From Paramagnetospirillum kuznetsovii (lineage in GTDB: Bacteria; Pseudomonadota; Alphaproteobacteria; Rhodospirillales; Magnetospirillaceae): 64,000 nucleotides of DNA. Both the position numbers and the translations under genes were made by a program. Under the pieces are notes generated by a model. That model was not told the DNA's origin. It searched no databases and was given only the letters and a program-made list of their open reading frames with translations. This document shows, one piece after another, positions 36,301 to 44,673 of this stretch. Each line of letters starts with the position of its first letter. Position 1 is the stretch's first letter. The DNA lies in the NCBI RefSeq assembly GCF_003284725.1, contig NZ_PGTO01000002.1, positions 1 through 64,000 on the forward strand, written 5' to 3'.

Positions 36301-38334
36301 ATGAAAAAGATCCTGATCGCGGTTGCCGCTCTGATGGTTTTGATCGTCGGGGCGTTGGTGGTGCTTCCCATGATGGTACCCGCCGATAAGATCAAGGACG
36401 AGGTGGTGGCCGGAGTGAAGGGCGCCACCGGCCGTGATCTGTCCATTCAGGGCAAGGTTTCCGTGTCCGCCTTTCCGTCGCTTTCGGTGCAGGTGGGCAA
36501 TGTCGCCTTGTCCAATCCCCAGGGCTATTCCAGCAAGGATCTGATTCGTCTGGGCGCGGTGGATGTGCGCCTGAAACTATTGCCGCTGCTGGGTGGCAAG
36601 GTGGAGGTGGACAGCTTCGTCCTGGTGGACCCGGTGATCACGCTGGAAACCGACCGGCAGGGCAAGGGCAATTGGGTCTTCGATACGCCCGCCGCCAAGG
36701 ACGACGGGAAGCCCGCCGCCAAACCAGCCGATAAACCCGCCGCCGCTCCGGCCGCATCCGGGGGTGGCCTTCCCGATATCCGCCTGGGCGACGTGCGCAT
36801 CAGCAACGGCCGTCTGACCCAGATCGACGGCAAGACCGGCGCCAAGCAGGAGATCGGCGACATCAACCTTCAGGTCGGGCTGAAAAGCCTGGATTCGCCG
36901 TTCACCGCCAAGGGCTCCCTGGTGTGGAACGCCAAGAAGGTGGAAATCACCGTCGATGTCGCCAGCTTGAAGGCGGTCATGGCGGGCGAGGCCTCGGCCA
37001 CCAATCTGGCCATCACCTCGGAACCGGTGAAGCTTGGCTTCAAGGGAACCGCCAAGGGCGGTTCGGCGGCCGGCCTTGTCGGTGATCTCGATTTCGGCGT
37101 GCCGTCCATCCGCGCCTTGGCCGCCTGGGCGGGTTCGCCCATCACCATGGCGGGCAGCGGCCTGGGGCCGATTGCCATCAAGGGCAAGCTGGCGGCGGGT
37201 GCCACCCAGATCGCCTTCACCCAGGCCAGCATCGACATCGACGCCATCAAGAGCAAGGGCGAGGTCACCGTCAATACCGGCGGCGCCAAACCGGCCGTCA
37301 AGGGCCGCCTCGACGTGGAGATGCTCGACCTTAACCCCTATCTGCCGCCCGACGGCGCGCCGCAAACGGCCAAAGCGGGCGGCGGCGAGGCTAAGCCCGC
37401 GCCGACAGGGCAAGCGGCGGCCAAAAGCGGCTGGAGCGACGATCCCATCGATGCGTCGGGGCTCAAATCCGCCGAGGTGGATTTCCAGCTCACCTGTGGC
37501 GGCATCCTGGTCAAGAAGATCAAGGTGGGCAAAAGCGCCCTGAAGCTGGCGCTGCATGACGGCAAGATGGTGGCCGATCTGACCGAACTGGCCCTGTACC
37601 AGGGCAGCGGCAAGGGCCGGGTGGCGCTGGACGGCTCCCAGCCCGGCGTCGGGCTCGACGCCAATTTCCTGCTCAAGGGCCTGCAGGCGGAACCCTTCCT
37701 GACCGATGCCGCCGATAGCGACAGGCTGTCGGGCACCGGCAATTTCGACATCAACGTGACCGGGCGCGGCAAGAGCCAGCGCCAGATCGTCTCCTCGCTG
37801 GACGGCAAGGGGGCGCTGTCCTTCCTCAACGGCGCCATCAAGGGCATCAATCTGGCCGCCATGGCGCGCAACGTGACCTCGGCCTTCACCGGTGGCGCCG
37901 CCTCGGAGAAGACCGATTTCGCGGAACTGGGCGGCACCTACTCCATCGCCAAGGGTATTGTGACCAACACCGATCTGGCCATGAAGTCGCCGCTGCTGCG
38001 GGTGGAGGGCAAGGGGACCGTCGATCTGCCCAGCCGCAGCGTCAATTATCGCATCGACCCCAAGCTCGTCGCCTCGTTGCAGGGACAAGGGGGAAGCGAT
38101 GCCGCCGGGCTCGCCGTTCCGATCCTGGTCAGCGGACCGTGGGACAATCTCAGCTACCGTCCCGATCTGGAAGCGCTGGTCAAGCAGAACGCCCAGAATA
38201 TCGGCAAGGCCGTGGGCGGCGCCGTTGGCGGCGCTGTCGGCGGTCTGCTGGGCGGCGGCAAGAACGACCAGGGCGGGGGCAAGCCGAGCGATCCCGCCGG
38301 GGGCCTTAATCCCATGAAACTCTTCGGCCGTTAA
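36301..38334 (+). CDS. AsmA-family protein
   Basis: A 677-residue envelope protein anchored by one N-terminal helix (ILIAVAALMVLIVGALVVLPMMV) with a long periplasmic beta-rich body. The AsmA N-terminal pattern (GRDLSIQGKVSVSAFPSLSVQVGNVALSNP, then LKLLPLLGGKVEVDSFVL) and the C-terminal DUF3971-like region (LSFLNGAIKGINLAAMARNV) are clear. AsmA-like proteins are thought to carry phospholipid between membranes. The C-terminus ends in a Gly-rich GGAVGGAVGGLLGGG tail. Confidence 0.9.
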   Translation: MKKILIAVAALMVLIVGALVVLPMMVPADKIKDEVVAGVKGATGRDLSIQGKVSVSAFPSLSVQVGNVALSNPQGYSSKDLIRLGAVDVRLKLLPLLGGKVEVDSFVLVDPVITLETDRQGKGNWVFDTPAAKDDGKPAAKPADKPAAAPAASGGGLPDIRLGDVRISNGRLTQIDGKTGAKQEIGDINLQVGLKSLDSPFTAKGSLVWNAKKVEITVDVASLKAVMAGEASATNLAITSEPVKLGFKGTAKGGSAAGLVGDLDFGVPSIRALAAWAGSPITMAGSGLGPIAIKGKLAAGATQIAFTQASIDIDAIKSKGEVTVNTGGAKPAVKGRLDVEMLDLNPYLPPDGAPQTAKAGGGEAKPAPTGQAAAKSGWSDDPIDASGLKSAEVDFQLTCGGILVKKIKVGKSALKLALHDGKMVADLTELALYQGSGKGRVALDGSQPGVGLDANFLLKGLQAEPFLTDAADSDRLSGTGNFDINVTGRGKSQRQIVSSLDGKGALSFLNGAIKGINLAAMARNVTSAFTGGAASEKTDFAELGGTYSIAKGIVTNTDLAMKSPLLRVEGKGTVDLPSRSVNYRIDPKLVASLQGQGGSDAAGLAVPILVSGPWDNLSYRPDLEALVKQNAQNIGKAVGGAVGGAVGGLLGGGKNDQGGGKPSDPAGGLNPMKLFGR

Positions 38335-38372
38335 CCTCTTTCAACCCAAAAGACAATCTGGAGACATCGCAC

Positions 38373-39218
38373 ATGAAAAGCCTGCGTCTTGCGACCATCA
38401 TCGGCATGACCGCCCTCGCCACCGCCTGCGCCACCCCCTGGGACGTCGCCGAGGTGAACGAGATCACGGCGGCCCCGGCCCCCACCGTCGGCAGCGCCTT
38501 CACCAAGGCCCTGTTCGCCGAGTACAAGGCCTATGCCATTCACGAGGCCAAGGACGAGTTCGAGTGGGACGACGCCGCCATCTTCGCTCGCAAGGGTCTG
38601 AGGGCCGCCACCGGCGAAATGGTCGCCCCCGAGGAATTCGCCAACTGGGACGTCCCCGCCGCTCGCGTCAAGGAATTGACCGATGCCCGCGCCCGTCTGG
38701 TGGGCTATTTCGGTAACGGCGCGCGTGAGCGCGTTCCCGCCGCCGCCGCCAAGGCCCAGGTCATGTTCGACTGCTGGGTCGAGGAAGAGCACGAGGGCGA
38801 CACCACTTCCGATTGCCGCGCCGCCTTCTTGAAGGTCGAGCCGGAACTGATGGTCAAGCCGGCTCCGGTGGCCGCCGCCCCGAAGATCGTCAAGACCTTC
38901 ATCGTCTATTTCGACTTCAACAAGGCGACCTTGACCAAGCAGGCCATGAAGACCCTGAAGGAAGTCGCCGTCGCCAGTGGTGAAGTCAAGCCGACCAGCA
39001 TCTATGTGGCCGGTCATACCGACACCGTCGGCAACAACGCCTATAACGACAAGCTGTCGGCCAAGCGGGCCAAGGCCGTCGGCGATGCCCTGGCGAAGAT
39101 GAAGGTCGTCACCAAGCTGGACCAGAAGTCCTTCGGCGAGGCCAAGCTGGCCGTGCCGACCAAGGACAACATGAAGGAAGGCAAGAACCGCCGCGTCGAG
39201 ATCTCGTTCGAGAAGTAA
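38373..39218 (+). CDS. OmpA-family lipoprotein
   Basis: A 281-residue outer-membrane lipoprotein with signal MKSLRLATIIGMTALATAC. A 140-residue N-terminal domain has one Cys pair (DCWVEEE, DCRAAF). A C-terminal OmpA/MotB peptidoglycan-binding domain follows (YFDFNKATLT, VAGHTDTVGNNAYNDKLSAKRAKAV, NRRVEISF). GGAG precedes the ATG, and it ends at a strong terminator. The type resembles Pal-like anchors but is longer at the N-terminus. Confidence 0.9.
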   Translation: MKSLRLATIIGMTALATACATPWDVAEVNEITAAPAPTVGSAFTKALFAEYKAYAIHEAKDEFEWDDAAIFARKGLRAATGEMVAPEEFANWDVPAARVKELTDARARLVGYFGNGARERVPAAAAKAQVMFDCWVEEEHEGDTTSDCRAAFLKVEPELMVKPAPVAAAPKIVKTFIVYFDFNKATLTKQAMKTLKEVAVASGEVKPTSIYVAGHTDTVGNNAYNDKLSAKRAKAVGDALAKMKVVTKLDQKSFGEAKLAVPTKDNMKEGKNRRVEISFEK

Positions 39219-39238
39219 GGCGCGCTCGGTTTGACGAT

Positions 39239-39272
39239 GGGCCCGCGTCCTTACGGATGCGGGCCTTTTCGT
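39239..39272 (+). terminator. Rho-independent terminator after the OmpA-like gene
   Basis: GGCCCGCGTCC pairs with GGATGCGGGCC (one G-T pair) around TTAC, followed by TTTTCGTT. It begins 21 bases after the OmpA-like stop codon. Confidence 0.85.
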
Positions 39273-39280
39273 TAGGTGAG

Positions 39281-39385
39281 TCCCTCATTCGCCGGGCGCA
39301 CGCCTCCGCGTGCTTGGCTCCCGCGCCACGAGGCGCGCCGGGCTTTGCCCGCAACTCCTCGCCAATGAAGATATTCATTGGCTCG
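39281..39385. repeat. Palindromic repeat, family B copy
   Basis: TCCCTCATTCGCCGGGCGCA, CGCCTCCGCGTGCTTGGCT, CGCGCCACGAGGCGCG and GCCCGCAACTCCTCGCC follow in order. The same modules recur at 44497 and, inverted, at 43602. Several small hairpins are nested in it. It fills the space between the terminator and the methyltransferase gene. Confidence 0.75.
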
Positions 39386-39391
39386 CTGGGC

Positions 39392-40072
39392 TTATTTCAC
39401 CCCGCAGATCACCGCGAAGCTGGCATTCTTGTAGCGGCATTCCACTTCGCGCAGACCGGCCTCCCGCAGCCAGGCCAATTGCGGCTCTAGGGGCGCGCGG
39501 CGGTCCAGCTTCTGCCGTTCGATGGCGGCGTCGATGGAGGATTTGGAGAGGCCGCTGGCCGAGATGGAACGGAACCAGTGTTGCCAATAGCGGCCTTCCA
39601 TGGCGGGGGTATCGCCCGACACCTGATCGGCATTGACGAACAGCCCGCCGGGTCTCAGGGCGCGGACGCTGGCGGCGTATAGGGCGCGCTTGCCGTCGTC
39701 TTCAAGATGGTGGATGGACAGGCCCGACATGACGACGTCGAATGCTCCGGTATCCGCCAGCGCCAGATGATCCATCACGCGGATCGACGCTTGGGTCGCG
39801 GTTCCGGCGAATCGCTCCCGTGCATGGGCCAGCATGCCCTCCGACAGATCCGATAGGGTAAAGGCGGCATCCGGTAACGCCTGGGCCACCAAGGCGCTCA
39901 GCAGGCCGGTGCCCGCCCCCAGGTCGAGAATGCGGGCGTCGGCGGGGGCGAATTCCGCCACCAGACCGACCGCCGCGCCGTAAAAGTCGGTGAAGCAGGG
40001 GATCAACTGGCGCCGCTCGCCGTCATAGGAGCGGGCGGCGCTATCGAAGGCGGTTTGAATGTCCAGCGTCAT
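39392..40072 (-). CDS. SAM-dependent class I methyltransferase
   Basis: A 226-residue methyltransferase. Motif I is ILDLGAGTGLLSALVA, motif II includes FTLSDLSEGMLAHAR, and the post-motif is FDVVMSGLSIHHLEDDGKRALYA with LRPGGLFVNAD. This resembles small-molecule methyltransferases of the UbiE/Tam type. The start at MTLDIQTAF is chosen; an ATG eight codons upstream is possible. Substrate unknown. Confidence 0.85.
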   Translation of the reverse strand: MTLDIQTAFDSAARSYDGERRQLIPCFTDFYGAAVGLVAEFAPADARILDLGAGTGLLSALVAQALPDAAFTLSDLSEGMLAHARERFAGTATQASIRVMDHLALADTGAFDVVMSGLSIHHLEDDGKRALYAASVRALRPGGLFVNADQVSGDTPAMEGRYWQHWFRSISASGLSKSSIDAAIERQKLDRRAPLEPQLAWLREAGLREVECRYKNASFAVICGVK

Positions 40073-40163
40073 ATTATGGAGTCCTGAAATAAGCATCTTT
40101 CCAATGCCAGGGTATCTTCGACTATCATGCGCGTCACCCATCGCATAGACGCAGAGGCAGACC

Positions 40164-41165
40164 GTGACCCAGGAACATCCCTTCGCCCCATTCGTGCGCA
40201 TTCTCGGCAAGGGGCCGCGCCTGTCGCGGCCGCTGACCTTCGAGGAGGCCCGCGACGGCTTCGGCATGGTCATGCGCGGCGAGGTGGAGCCGGTGCAACT
40301 GGGCGCCTTCCTCTGCCTGCTCCGCGTCAAGACCGAAACGCCCGAGGAAGCCGCCGGTCTGGCCGCCGCCATCCGCCAAAGCGTGGCGCCGCCCAAGGGC
40401 TCGCCCAAGGTGGACCTGGACTGGTCGTCCTATGCGGGAAAGACCCGGCAACTGCCCTATTACATCCTTGCGGCGCTGATGCTGGCCGGTCACGGCATCC
40501 GGGTGTTCATGCACGGATCGGAGCATCACACCGCGGGTCGGGTGTGGACATCGGAAGCCCTGGCGGCGCTGGGCATTCCCGTCTCCACCTCTTCCGCCGA
40601 CGCCGTGAAGCGTTTGGAATCGGCCAATTTCGCCTATATGACGCTGGAACACCTGTCGCCGGAACTGCACGGCATCATGGAACTGCGCCATCTGCTGGGC
40701 CTGCGCTCTCCCATTCATACGGTTGCGCGGCTGATCAATCCGTTCCGCGCCGATTGCTCCATCAACTCCGTCTCGCATCCGCCCTATGCCCCGGTGCATC
40801 AACTGGCCGCCCGCATGCTGGGCGAGTCCCGCATGGCGGTGTTCAAGGGCGAGGGCGGCGAGGTGGAGCGGCGGCCGGAAAAGTCCTGCGAGGTGCTGTC
40901 CCTGGTGGATGGCGAACCCGTGACCGAGGACTGGCCCGCCCTGATCTCCGGCACCCGTGCCCATGAGGAAAGCCTCGACCTCAATCGTCTGAAGGCGTTG
41001 TGGAGCGGCGCGGAAAGCGACGAGGCCGCCACCGCCGTCATCACCGGCACCGCCGCCATCGCGCTCCGCGCCATGGGCCGGGCCGTCTCCGTCGACGAGG
41101 CCGAGGGCATGGCGCTGGCCATGTGGCATGACCGGGCCAAGGCCAAGGTTCCGGGGGCGGCTTGA
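40164..41165 (+). CDS. TrpD2/YbiB-like glycosyltransferase-family protein
   Basis: A 333-residue homologue of the anthranilate phosphoribosyltransferase fold, of the YbiB (TrpD2) group. The all-helical N-terminal domain (LTFEEARDGFGMVMRGEVEPVQLGAFL) and MHGSEHHTAGRVWTSEALAALGI are typical. The usual PRPP loop is changed, as in YbiB, which binds nucleic acid rather than making tryptophan. A GTG start is used. The stop overlaps the cobB start. Confidence 0.8.
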   Translation: MTQEHPFAPFVRILGKGPRLSRPLTFEEARDGFGMVMRGEVEPVQLGAFLCLLRVKTETPEEAAGLAAAIRQSVAPPKGSPKVDLDWSSYAGKTRQLPYYILAALMLAGHGIRVFMHGSEHHTAGRVWTSEALAALGIPVSTSSADAVKRLESANFAYMTLEHLSPELHGIMELRHLLGLRSPIHTVARLINPFRADCSINSVSHPPYAPVHQLAARMLGESRMAVFKGEGGEVERRPEKSCEVLSLVDGEPVTEDWPALISGTRAHEESLDLNRLKALWSGAESDEAATAVITGTAAIALRAMGRAVSVDEAEGMALAMWHDRAKAKVPGAA

Positions 41166-42559
41166 ACACCCGTCCAGCCCCCCGCCTGCTGATCTCGGCC
41201 GCCCATAAGTCGTCGGGCAAGACCACGGTGACGGTCGGGCTTGCCGCCGCCCTGACGGCGCGCGGGCTGGCGGTGCAGCCGTTCAAGAAGGGGCCGGATT
41301 ATATCGACCCGCTGTGGCTGTCCGCCGCCACCGGCCGGGCCTGCCGCAACCTGGACTTCCATACCCAGCCGCCCCGCCTGATCCGCGAGACCTTCGAACG
41401 GGATTCGCGGGGCGCCGATATCAGCCTGATCGAGGGCAACAAGGGCCTGTTCGACGGCGTCGATCTGGAAGGGGCGAATTCGTCCGCCATGCTGGCCAAT
41501 TGGCTGGAAGCGCCGGTGCTGCTGGTGGTGGATTGCGCCGGAATGACGCGGGGCATCGCGCCGCTGCTGATCGGCTATCAGGCCTTCGACCCCACGCTGC
41601 GCATCGCGGGCGTCATCCTCAACAAGGTCAGCGGCCCCCGCCACGAAAAGAAGCTTCGCGAGGTGGTCGCGCACTACACCCGCATCCCGGTGCTGGGCGC
41701 GGTGCATCGCCGCCCCGCCATGGAGATCATGGAACGCCATCTGGGACTGGTGCCCGCCAACGAGGCCGAGGCCGCCGCCGAGGCCATCGGACGCCTGGCC
41801 GAGGCGGTGGCCTCCCAGGTGGATCTCGACGTCCTGCTGGACTTGGCCCGGCAAGCGCCACCGACCGAGGTGTTCGACGATTCTCTGCAAGCCCTGCCCA
41901 AGCCCGATCTGCGGATCGGCGTGGCGCGCGATGCCGCCTTCGGCTTCTACTATCCCGACGACATGGAGGCCTTGCGCCGCGCCGGGGCGGAACTGGTGGC
42001 CTTCGACGCGTTGCGCGATCCGTGTCTGCCGCCCGATCTCGACGGGCTGTTCATCGGCGGCGGCTTCCCCGAGACGCAGGCCGAGGCGCTGGAGGCCAAT
42101 CGCGGCCTGCGCGCCGAAATCCGGGCCAAGGGCGAGGCGGGGCTGCCCATCTACGCCGAATGCGGCGGGCTGATGTATCTGTCGCGGGCCATTGTGTGGA
42201 ACGGCCAGCGGCGCGACATGGTCGGGCTGATCCCCGGCGACGCGGTCATGCACAAGGCGCCCCAGGGGCGCGGCTATGTGCGGCTGCGCGAGACCGGGGA
42301 CTTTCCCTGGCCCCGGCTGGAAGACGGCCCCGGCGTGATGCCCGCCCACGAATTCCATCACTCGCGGCTGGAAAACATCGAGGGTCGGCCCCGCTTCGCC
42401 TATGAGGTGGTGCGCGGCGCAGGCATCGCAGAAAAGCAAGACGGCATCATCATCGGCAACACGCTGGCCACCTATGCCCATATGCGCAGCGTCGGCGCCA
42501 ATCCCTGGGCGCCGCGCTTCGTGGCGTTCGTGAGGGCTGTTCGCGCAATGAAGTCTTGA
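41162..42559 (+). CDS. cobB: Cobyrinate a,c-diamide synthase
   Basis: A 465-residue two-domain amidotransferase. The N-terminal P-loop domain (ISAAHKSSGKTTVTVGLAAAL, FKKGPDYIDP, IEGNKGLFDG) activates the corrin carboxylates. The C-terminal class I glutaminase-like domain has the nucleophile in YAECGGLMYL. It amidates positions a and c of the cobalamin ring. A TTG start inside the preceding gene is used; GGGGGCGGC lies upstream. No other cobalamin gene or cobalamin riboswitch is seen in the window. Confidence 0.9.
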   Translation: MNTRPAPRLLISAAHKSSGKTTVTVGLAAALTARGLAVQPFKKGPDYIDPLWLSAATGRACRNLDFHTQPPRLIRETFERDSRGADISLIEGNKGLFDGVDLEGANSSAMLANWLEAPVLLVVDCAGMTRGIAPLLIGYQAFDPTLRIAGVILNKVSGPRHEKKLREVVAHYTRIPVLGAVHRRPAMEIMERHLGLVPANEAEAAAEAIGRLAEAVASQVDLDVLLDLARQAPPTEVFDDSLQALPKPDLRIGVARDAAFGFYYPDDMEALRRAGAELVAFDALRDPCLPPDLDGLFIGGGFPETQAEALEANRGLRAEIRAKGEAGLPIYAECGGLMYLSRAIVWNGQRRDMVGLIPGDAVMHKAPQGRGYVRLRETGDFPWPRLEDGPGVMPAHEFHHSRLENIEGRPRFAYEVVRGAGIAEKQDGIIIGNTLATYAHMRSVGANPWAPRFVAFVRAVRAMKS

Positions 42560-42628
42560 GAAATTTTAATGTAGCTCTCCGTCGGTAGGTCTTTACCCTG
42601 TGGGCGGGCTGTGAAAGAGTGCCCGGCC

Positions 42629-43603
42629 ATGATCACCATCGAAAATCTGACCCACGTCTATCCCGGCACGCGCAAGCTTGCGCCGCGTACCGCCATCTCC
42701 GATCTGACGCTGGAGGTCAAGGACGGCGAGTTCGCCATCCTGTCCGGTCCCAACGGCAGCGGCAAATCCACCTTGTTCCGCATCCTGTGCGGTCTGGCCC
42801 TGCCCAGTTCGGGCAAGGTCAGCGTCGCCGGTTTCGACCTCTTCGCCCAACCGGCCAAGGTCCGCGAAGTGATGGGCGTGGTGTTCCAAAGCCCGGCGGT
42901 GGACAAGCATTTGTCCGTGGCGGAAAACCTGAAGATTCACGCCGACCTTTACGGCCTGGGTGGGGCCGGGTTCACCCGTCGCCGCGACGAGGCGCTGTCC
43001 TGGACCGATCTGGTCGATCGCCTGGACCAGCAGGTCGCCACCCTGTCGGGCGGTCTGGCCCGCCAGGTGGAACTGGCCAAGGTGCTGATGACCGATCCCA
43101 AGGTGCTGCTGCTGGACGAGCCCACCACCGGGCTGGACCCGGTGTCGCGCCGCAATTTCCTCGACGCCCTGCACAAGTTGCAGAAGCAGCGCGGCATGAC
43201 CGTGCTGATGACCAGCCACGTCTTCGCCGAGGCCGACGACGTGGACCGGGTCGCCATCATGCGTGAAGGCAAGCTTTTGGCCCATGACACGCCGACCGCG
43301 CTGAAGGCCATGATCGGCACCGAGATGGTGGTGATCCAGGCCAAGGACACCGAGGGTCTGGCCGCCAAGCTGCGCGCCGAGATGGGCCTTGCGGTGCGCT
43401 GCATCGGCGACGAGGTCCGCCTGGAGGAGACCGAGAACGGCGAAAGCCTGCCGCTGCTGGAAAAGATCCTGGAACGCTACCGCCCCGAGGTGCAATCCAT
43501 CTCCATCAAGCAGCCGGGCCTGGACGACGTCTTCGTCCATGTCACCAGCAAGGCGGTGCCCGATCACGCCCTGGCGATCGATCTGAAGAGGACCGGCACA
43601 TGA
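42629..43603 (+). CDS. ABC-2 exporter ATP-binding protein
   Basis: A 324-residue ATPase of the DrrA/NodI type. Walker A is GPNGSGKST, the signature LSGGLARQVELAK, Walker B VLLLDEPTTGLDP, and the switch His is in MTSHVF. A ~90-residue C-terminal extension follows, as in DrrA-like proteins. The start at MITIENLTHVY is preferred over an upstream GTG. It pairs with the permease gene 97 bases downstream, beyond a family B repeat. Substrate not predictable. Confidence 0.93.
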   Translation: MITIENLTHVYPGTRKLAPRTAISDLTLEVKDGEFAILSGPNGSGKSTLFRILCGLALPSSGKVSVAGFDLFAQPAKVREVMGVVFQSPAVDKHLSVAENLKIHADLYGLGGAGFTRRRDEALSWTDLVDRLDQQVATLSGGLARQVELAKVLMTDPKVLLLDEPTTGLDPVSRRNFLDALHKLQKQRGMTVLMTSHVFAEADDVDRVAIMREGKLLAHDTPTALKAMIGTEMVVIQAKDTEGLAAKLRAEMGLAVRCIGDEVRLEETENGESLPLLEKILERYRPEVQSISIKQPGLDDVFVHVTSKAVPDHALAIDLKRTGT

Positions 43604-43700
43604 GCGAGCCGAAGGTGAGCGCGGGCGCATTGAGCGCCCCGGAGCGCAGCGAAGGAGCCAAGCCCACGGACGTGGGCGCCCGGCGTCTGAGGGACATTCA
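43602..43700. repeat. Palindromic repeat, family B copy, inverted
   Basis: Read on the minus strand it begins TCCCTCAGACGCCGGGCGCC, then CACGTCCGTGGGCTTGGCT, matching the first modules of the copies at 39281 and 44497. It lies between the two genes of the ABC exporter, so it is transcribed with them. Confidence 0.7.
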
Positions 43701-44489
43701 ATGAGCGCCCTGATCCGCGTCGCCGCCGCCCTGGCCAAGCGGGAATTCACCCGCTTCATCCGCCAGCCCCAGCGGGTGATCGGCACGGTGGCGCAGCCGC
43801 TGCTGTTCTGGCTGTTCCTGGGCGCCGGTTTCGGCGGCTCGTTCCGCCCGGCGGGCATGGAAAACGTCAGCTATCTCGAATATTTCTATCCCGGCGTCAT
43901 GCTGATGATGATGCTGTTCGCCTCCATCTTCTCGTCCATCACCATCATCGAGGACCGCGACGCCGGTTTCCTCCAGGGTGTGCTGGTGGCGCCGGTCTCG
44001 CGGCTGGCCATCGTGCTGGGCAAGGTGGTGGGCTGCACCTCCATCGCCATGGTCCAGACCCTGATCTTCACCATCGCCGCGCCGTTCCTGGGGCTGCATC
44101 TGGGCTTCGGCAGCCTGATTCTGCTGCTGATGGGCTTCGTGCTGACCGGCATCGGCTTTTCGGCGCTGGGCTTCCTGCTGGCCTGGGGGATGAAGTCCAC
44201 CTCGGCCTTCCACGCGGTGATGATGGTCTTCCTGATGCCGCTGTGGATGCTGTCGGGCGCCCTGTTCCCGCTGGGCAACGTGCCCCAGGCCCTGAAATTC
44301 GTCATGCTGGCCAATCCGGTCAGCCACGCCCTGATCATCATCCGCGCCCCGTTCTATTACGGACCGGAAGCGCTGTTCGGCGACGGTCATTACCTGACCT
44401 CGCTGGCCGTCACTATCACCTGGGCGGTGCTGTGCCTGGGCCTGTCCATGGCCCGCGTCAACAAGCGGGAAAAGGGCGTGGCGGCCTAG
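43701..44489 (+). CDS. ABC-2 exporter permease
   Basis: A 262-residue inner-membrane protein with about six transmembrane helices and the ABC-2 signature (YLEYFYPGVMLMMMLFASIFSS, EDRDAGFLQGVLVAPVSR, MPLWMLSGALFPLGNVP). It resembles DrrB/NodJ-type permeases and forms the transporter with the ATPase gene just upstream. It ends at a family B repeat. Confidence 0.92.
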   Translation: MSALIRVAAALAKREFTRFIRQPQRVIGTVAQPLLFWLFLGAGFGGSFRPAGMENVSYLEYFYPGVMLMMMLFASIFSSITIIEDRDAGFLQGVLVAPVSRLAIVLGKVVGCTSIAMVQTLIFTIAAPFLGLHLGFGSLILLLMGFVLTGIGFSALGFLLAWGMKSTSAFHAVMMVFLMPLWMLSGALFPLGNVPQALKFVMLANPVSHALIIIRAPFYYGPEALFGDGHYLTSLAVTITWAVLCLGLSMARVNKREKGVAA

Positions 44490-44496
44490 TTTATTG

Positions 44497-44630
44497 TCCC
44501 TCAGTCGCCGGGCGCGCGCCTCCGCGCGCTTGGCTTTCGCGGCAGGAGCCGCGCCGGGCCTTCCCTTAGGTCTCGCAGGGCCACTGGCCCTGCTGAGGGC
44601 CCGCAACTCCTCGCCTTTGGCTCGTCGGGG
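44497..44630. repeat. Palindromic repeat, family B, longest copy
   Basis: Begins TCCCTCAGTCGCCGGGCGCG, continues CGCCTCCGCGCGCTTGGCT, then GCGGCAGGAGCCGCGCCGGG, and ends with GGGCCCGCAACTCCTCGCC. It holds the same modules as the copy at 39281 plus an extra hairpin (AGGGCCACTGGCCCT). It lies between convergent genes. Confidence 0.75.
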
Positions 44631-44643
44631 GAGCGCCCTCCCT

Positions 44644-44670
44644 GGCAGGAGCGCGGCCGTCCCGGCCGCA
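44644..44670. repeat. Partial family A repeat
   Basis: GGCAGGAGCGCGGCCGTCCC and GGCCGCA represent one arm of the family A element. It sits directly behind a family B copy and just downstream of the Atm1-like ABC gene. Confidence 0.55.
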
Positions 44671-44673
44671 ATC

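Noticed and set aside
40100-41165. Cobalamin riboswitch upstream of cobB
   Set aside because: The region before cobB is fully coding (TrpD2-like gene) and no B12-box sequence was recognised.
40164-41165. Anthranilate phosphoribosyltransferase TrpD
   Set aside because: The fold matches, but the usual PRPP-binding loop is altered and no other trp genes are nearby; the YbiB/TrpD2 group fits better.
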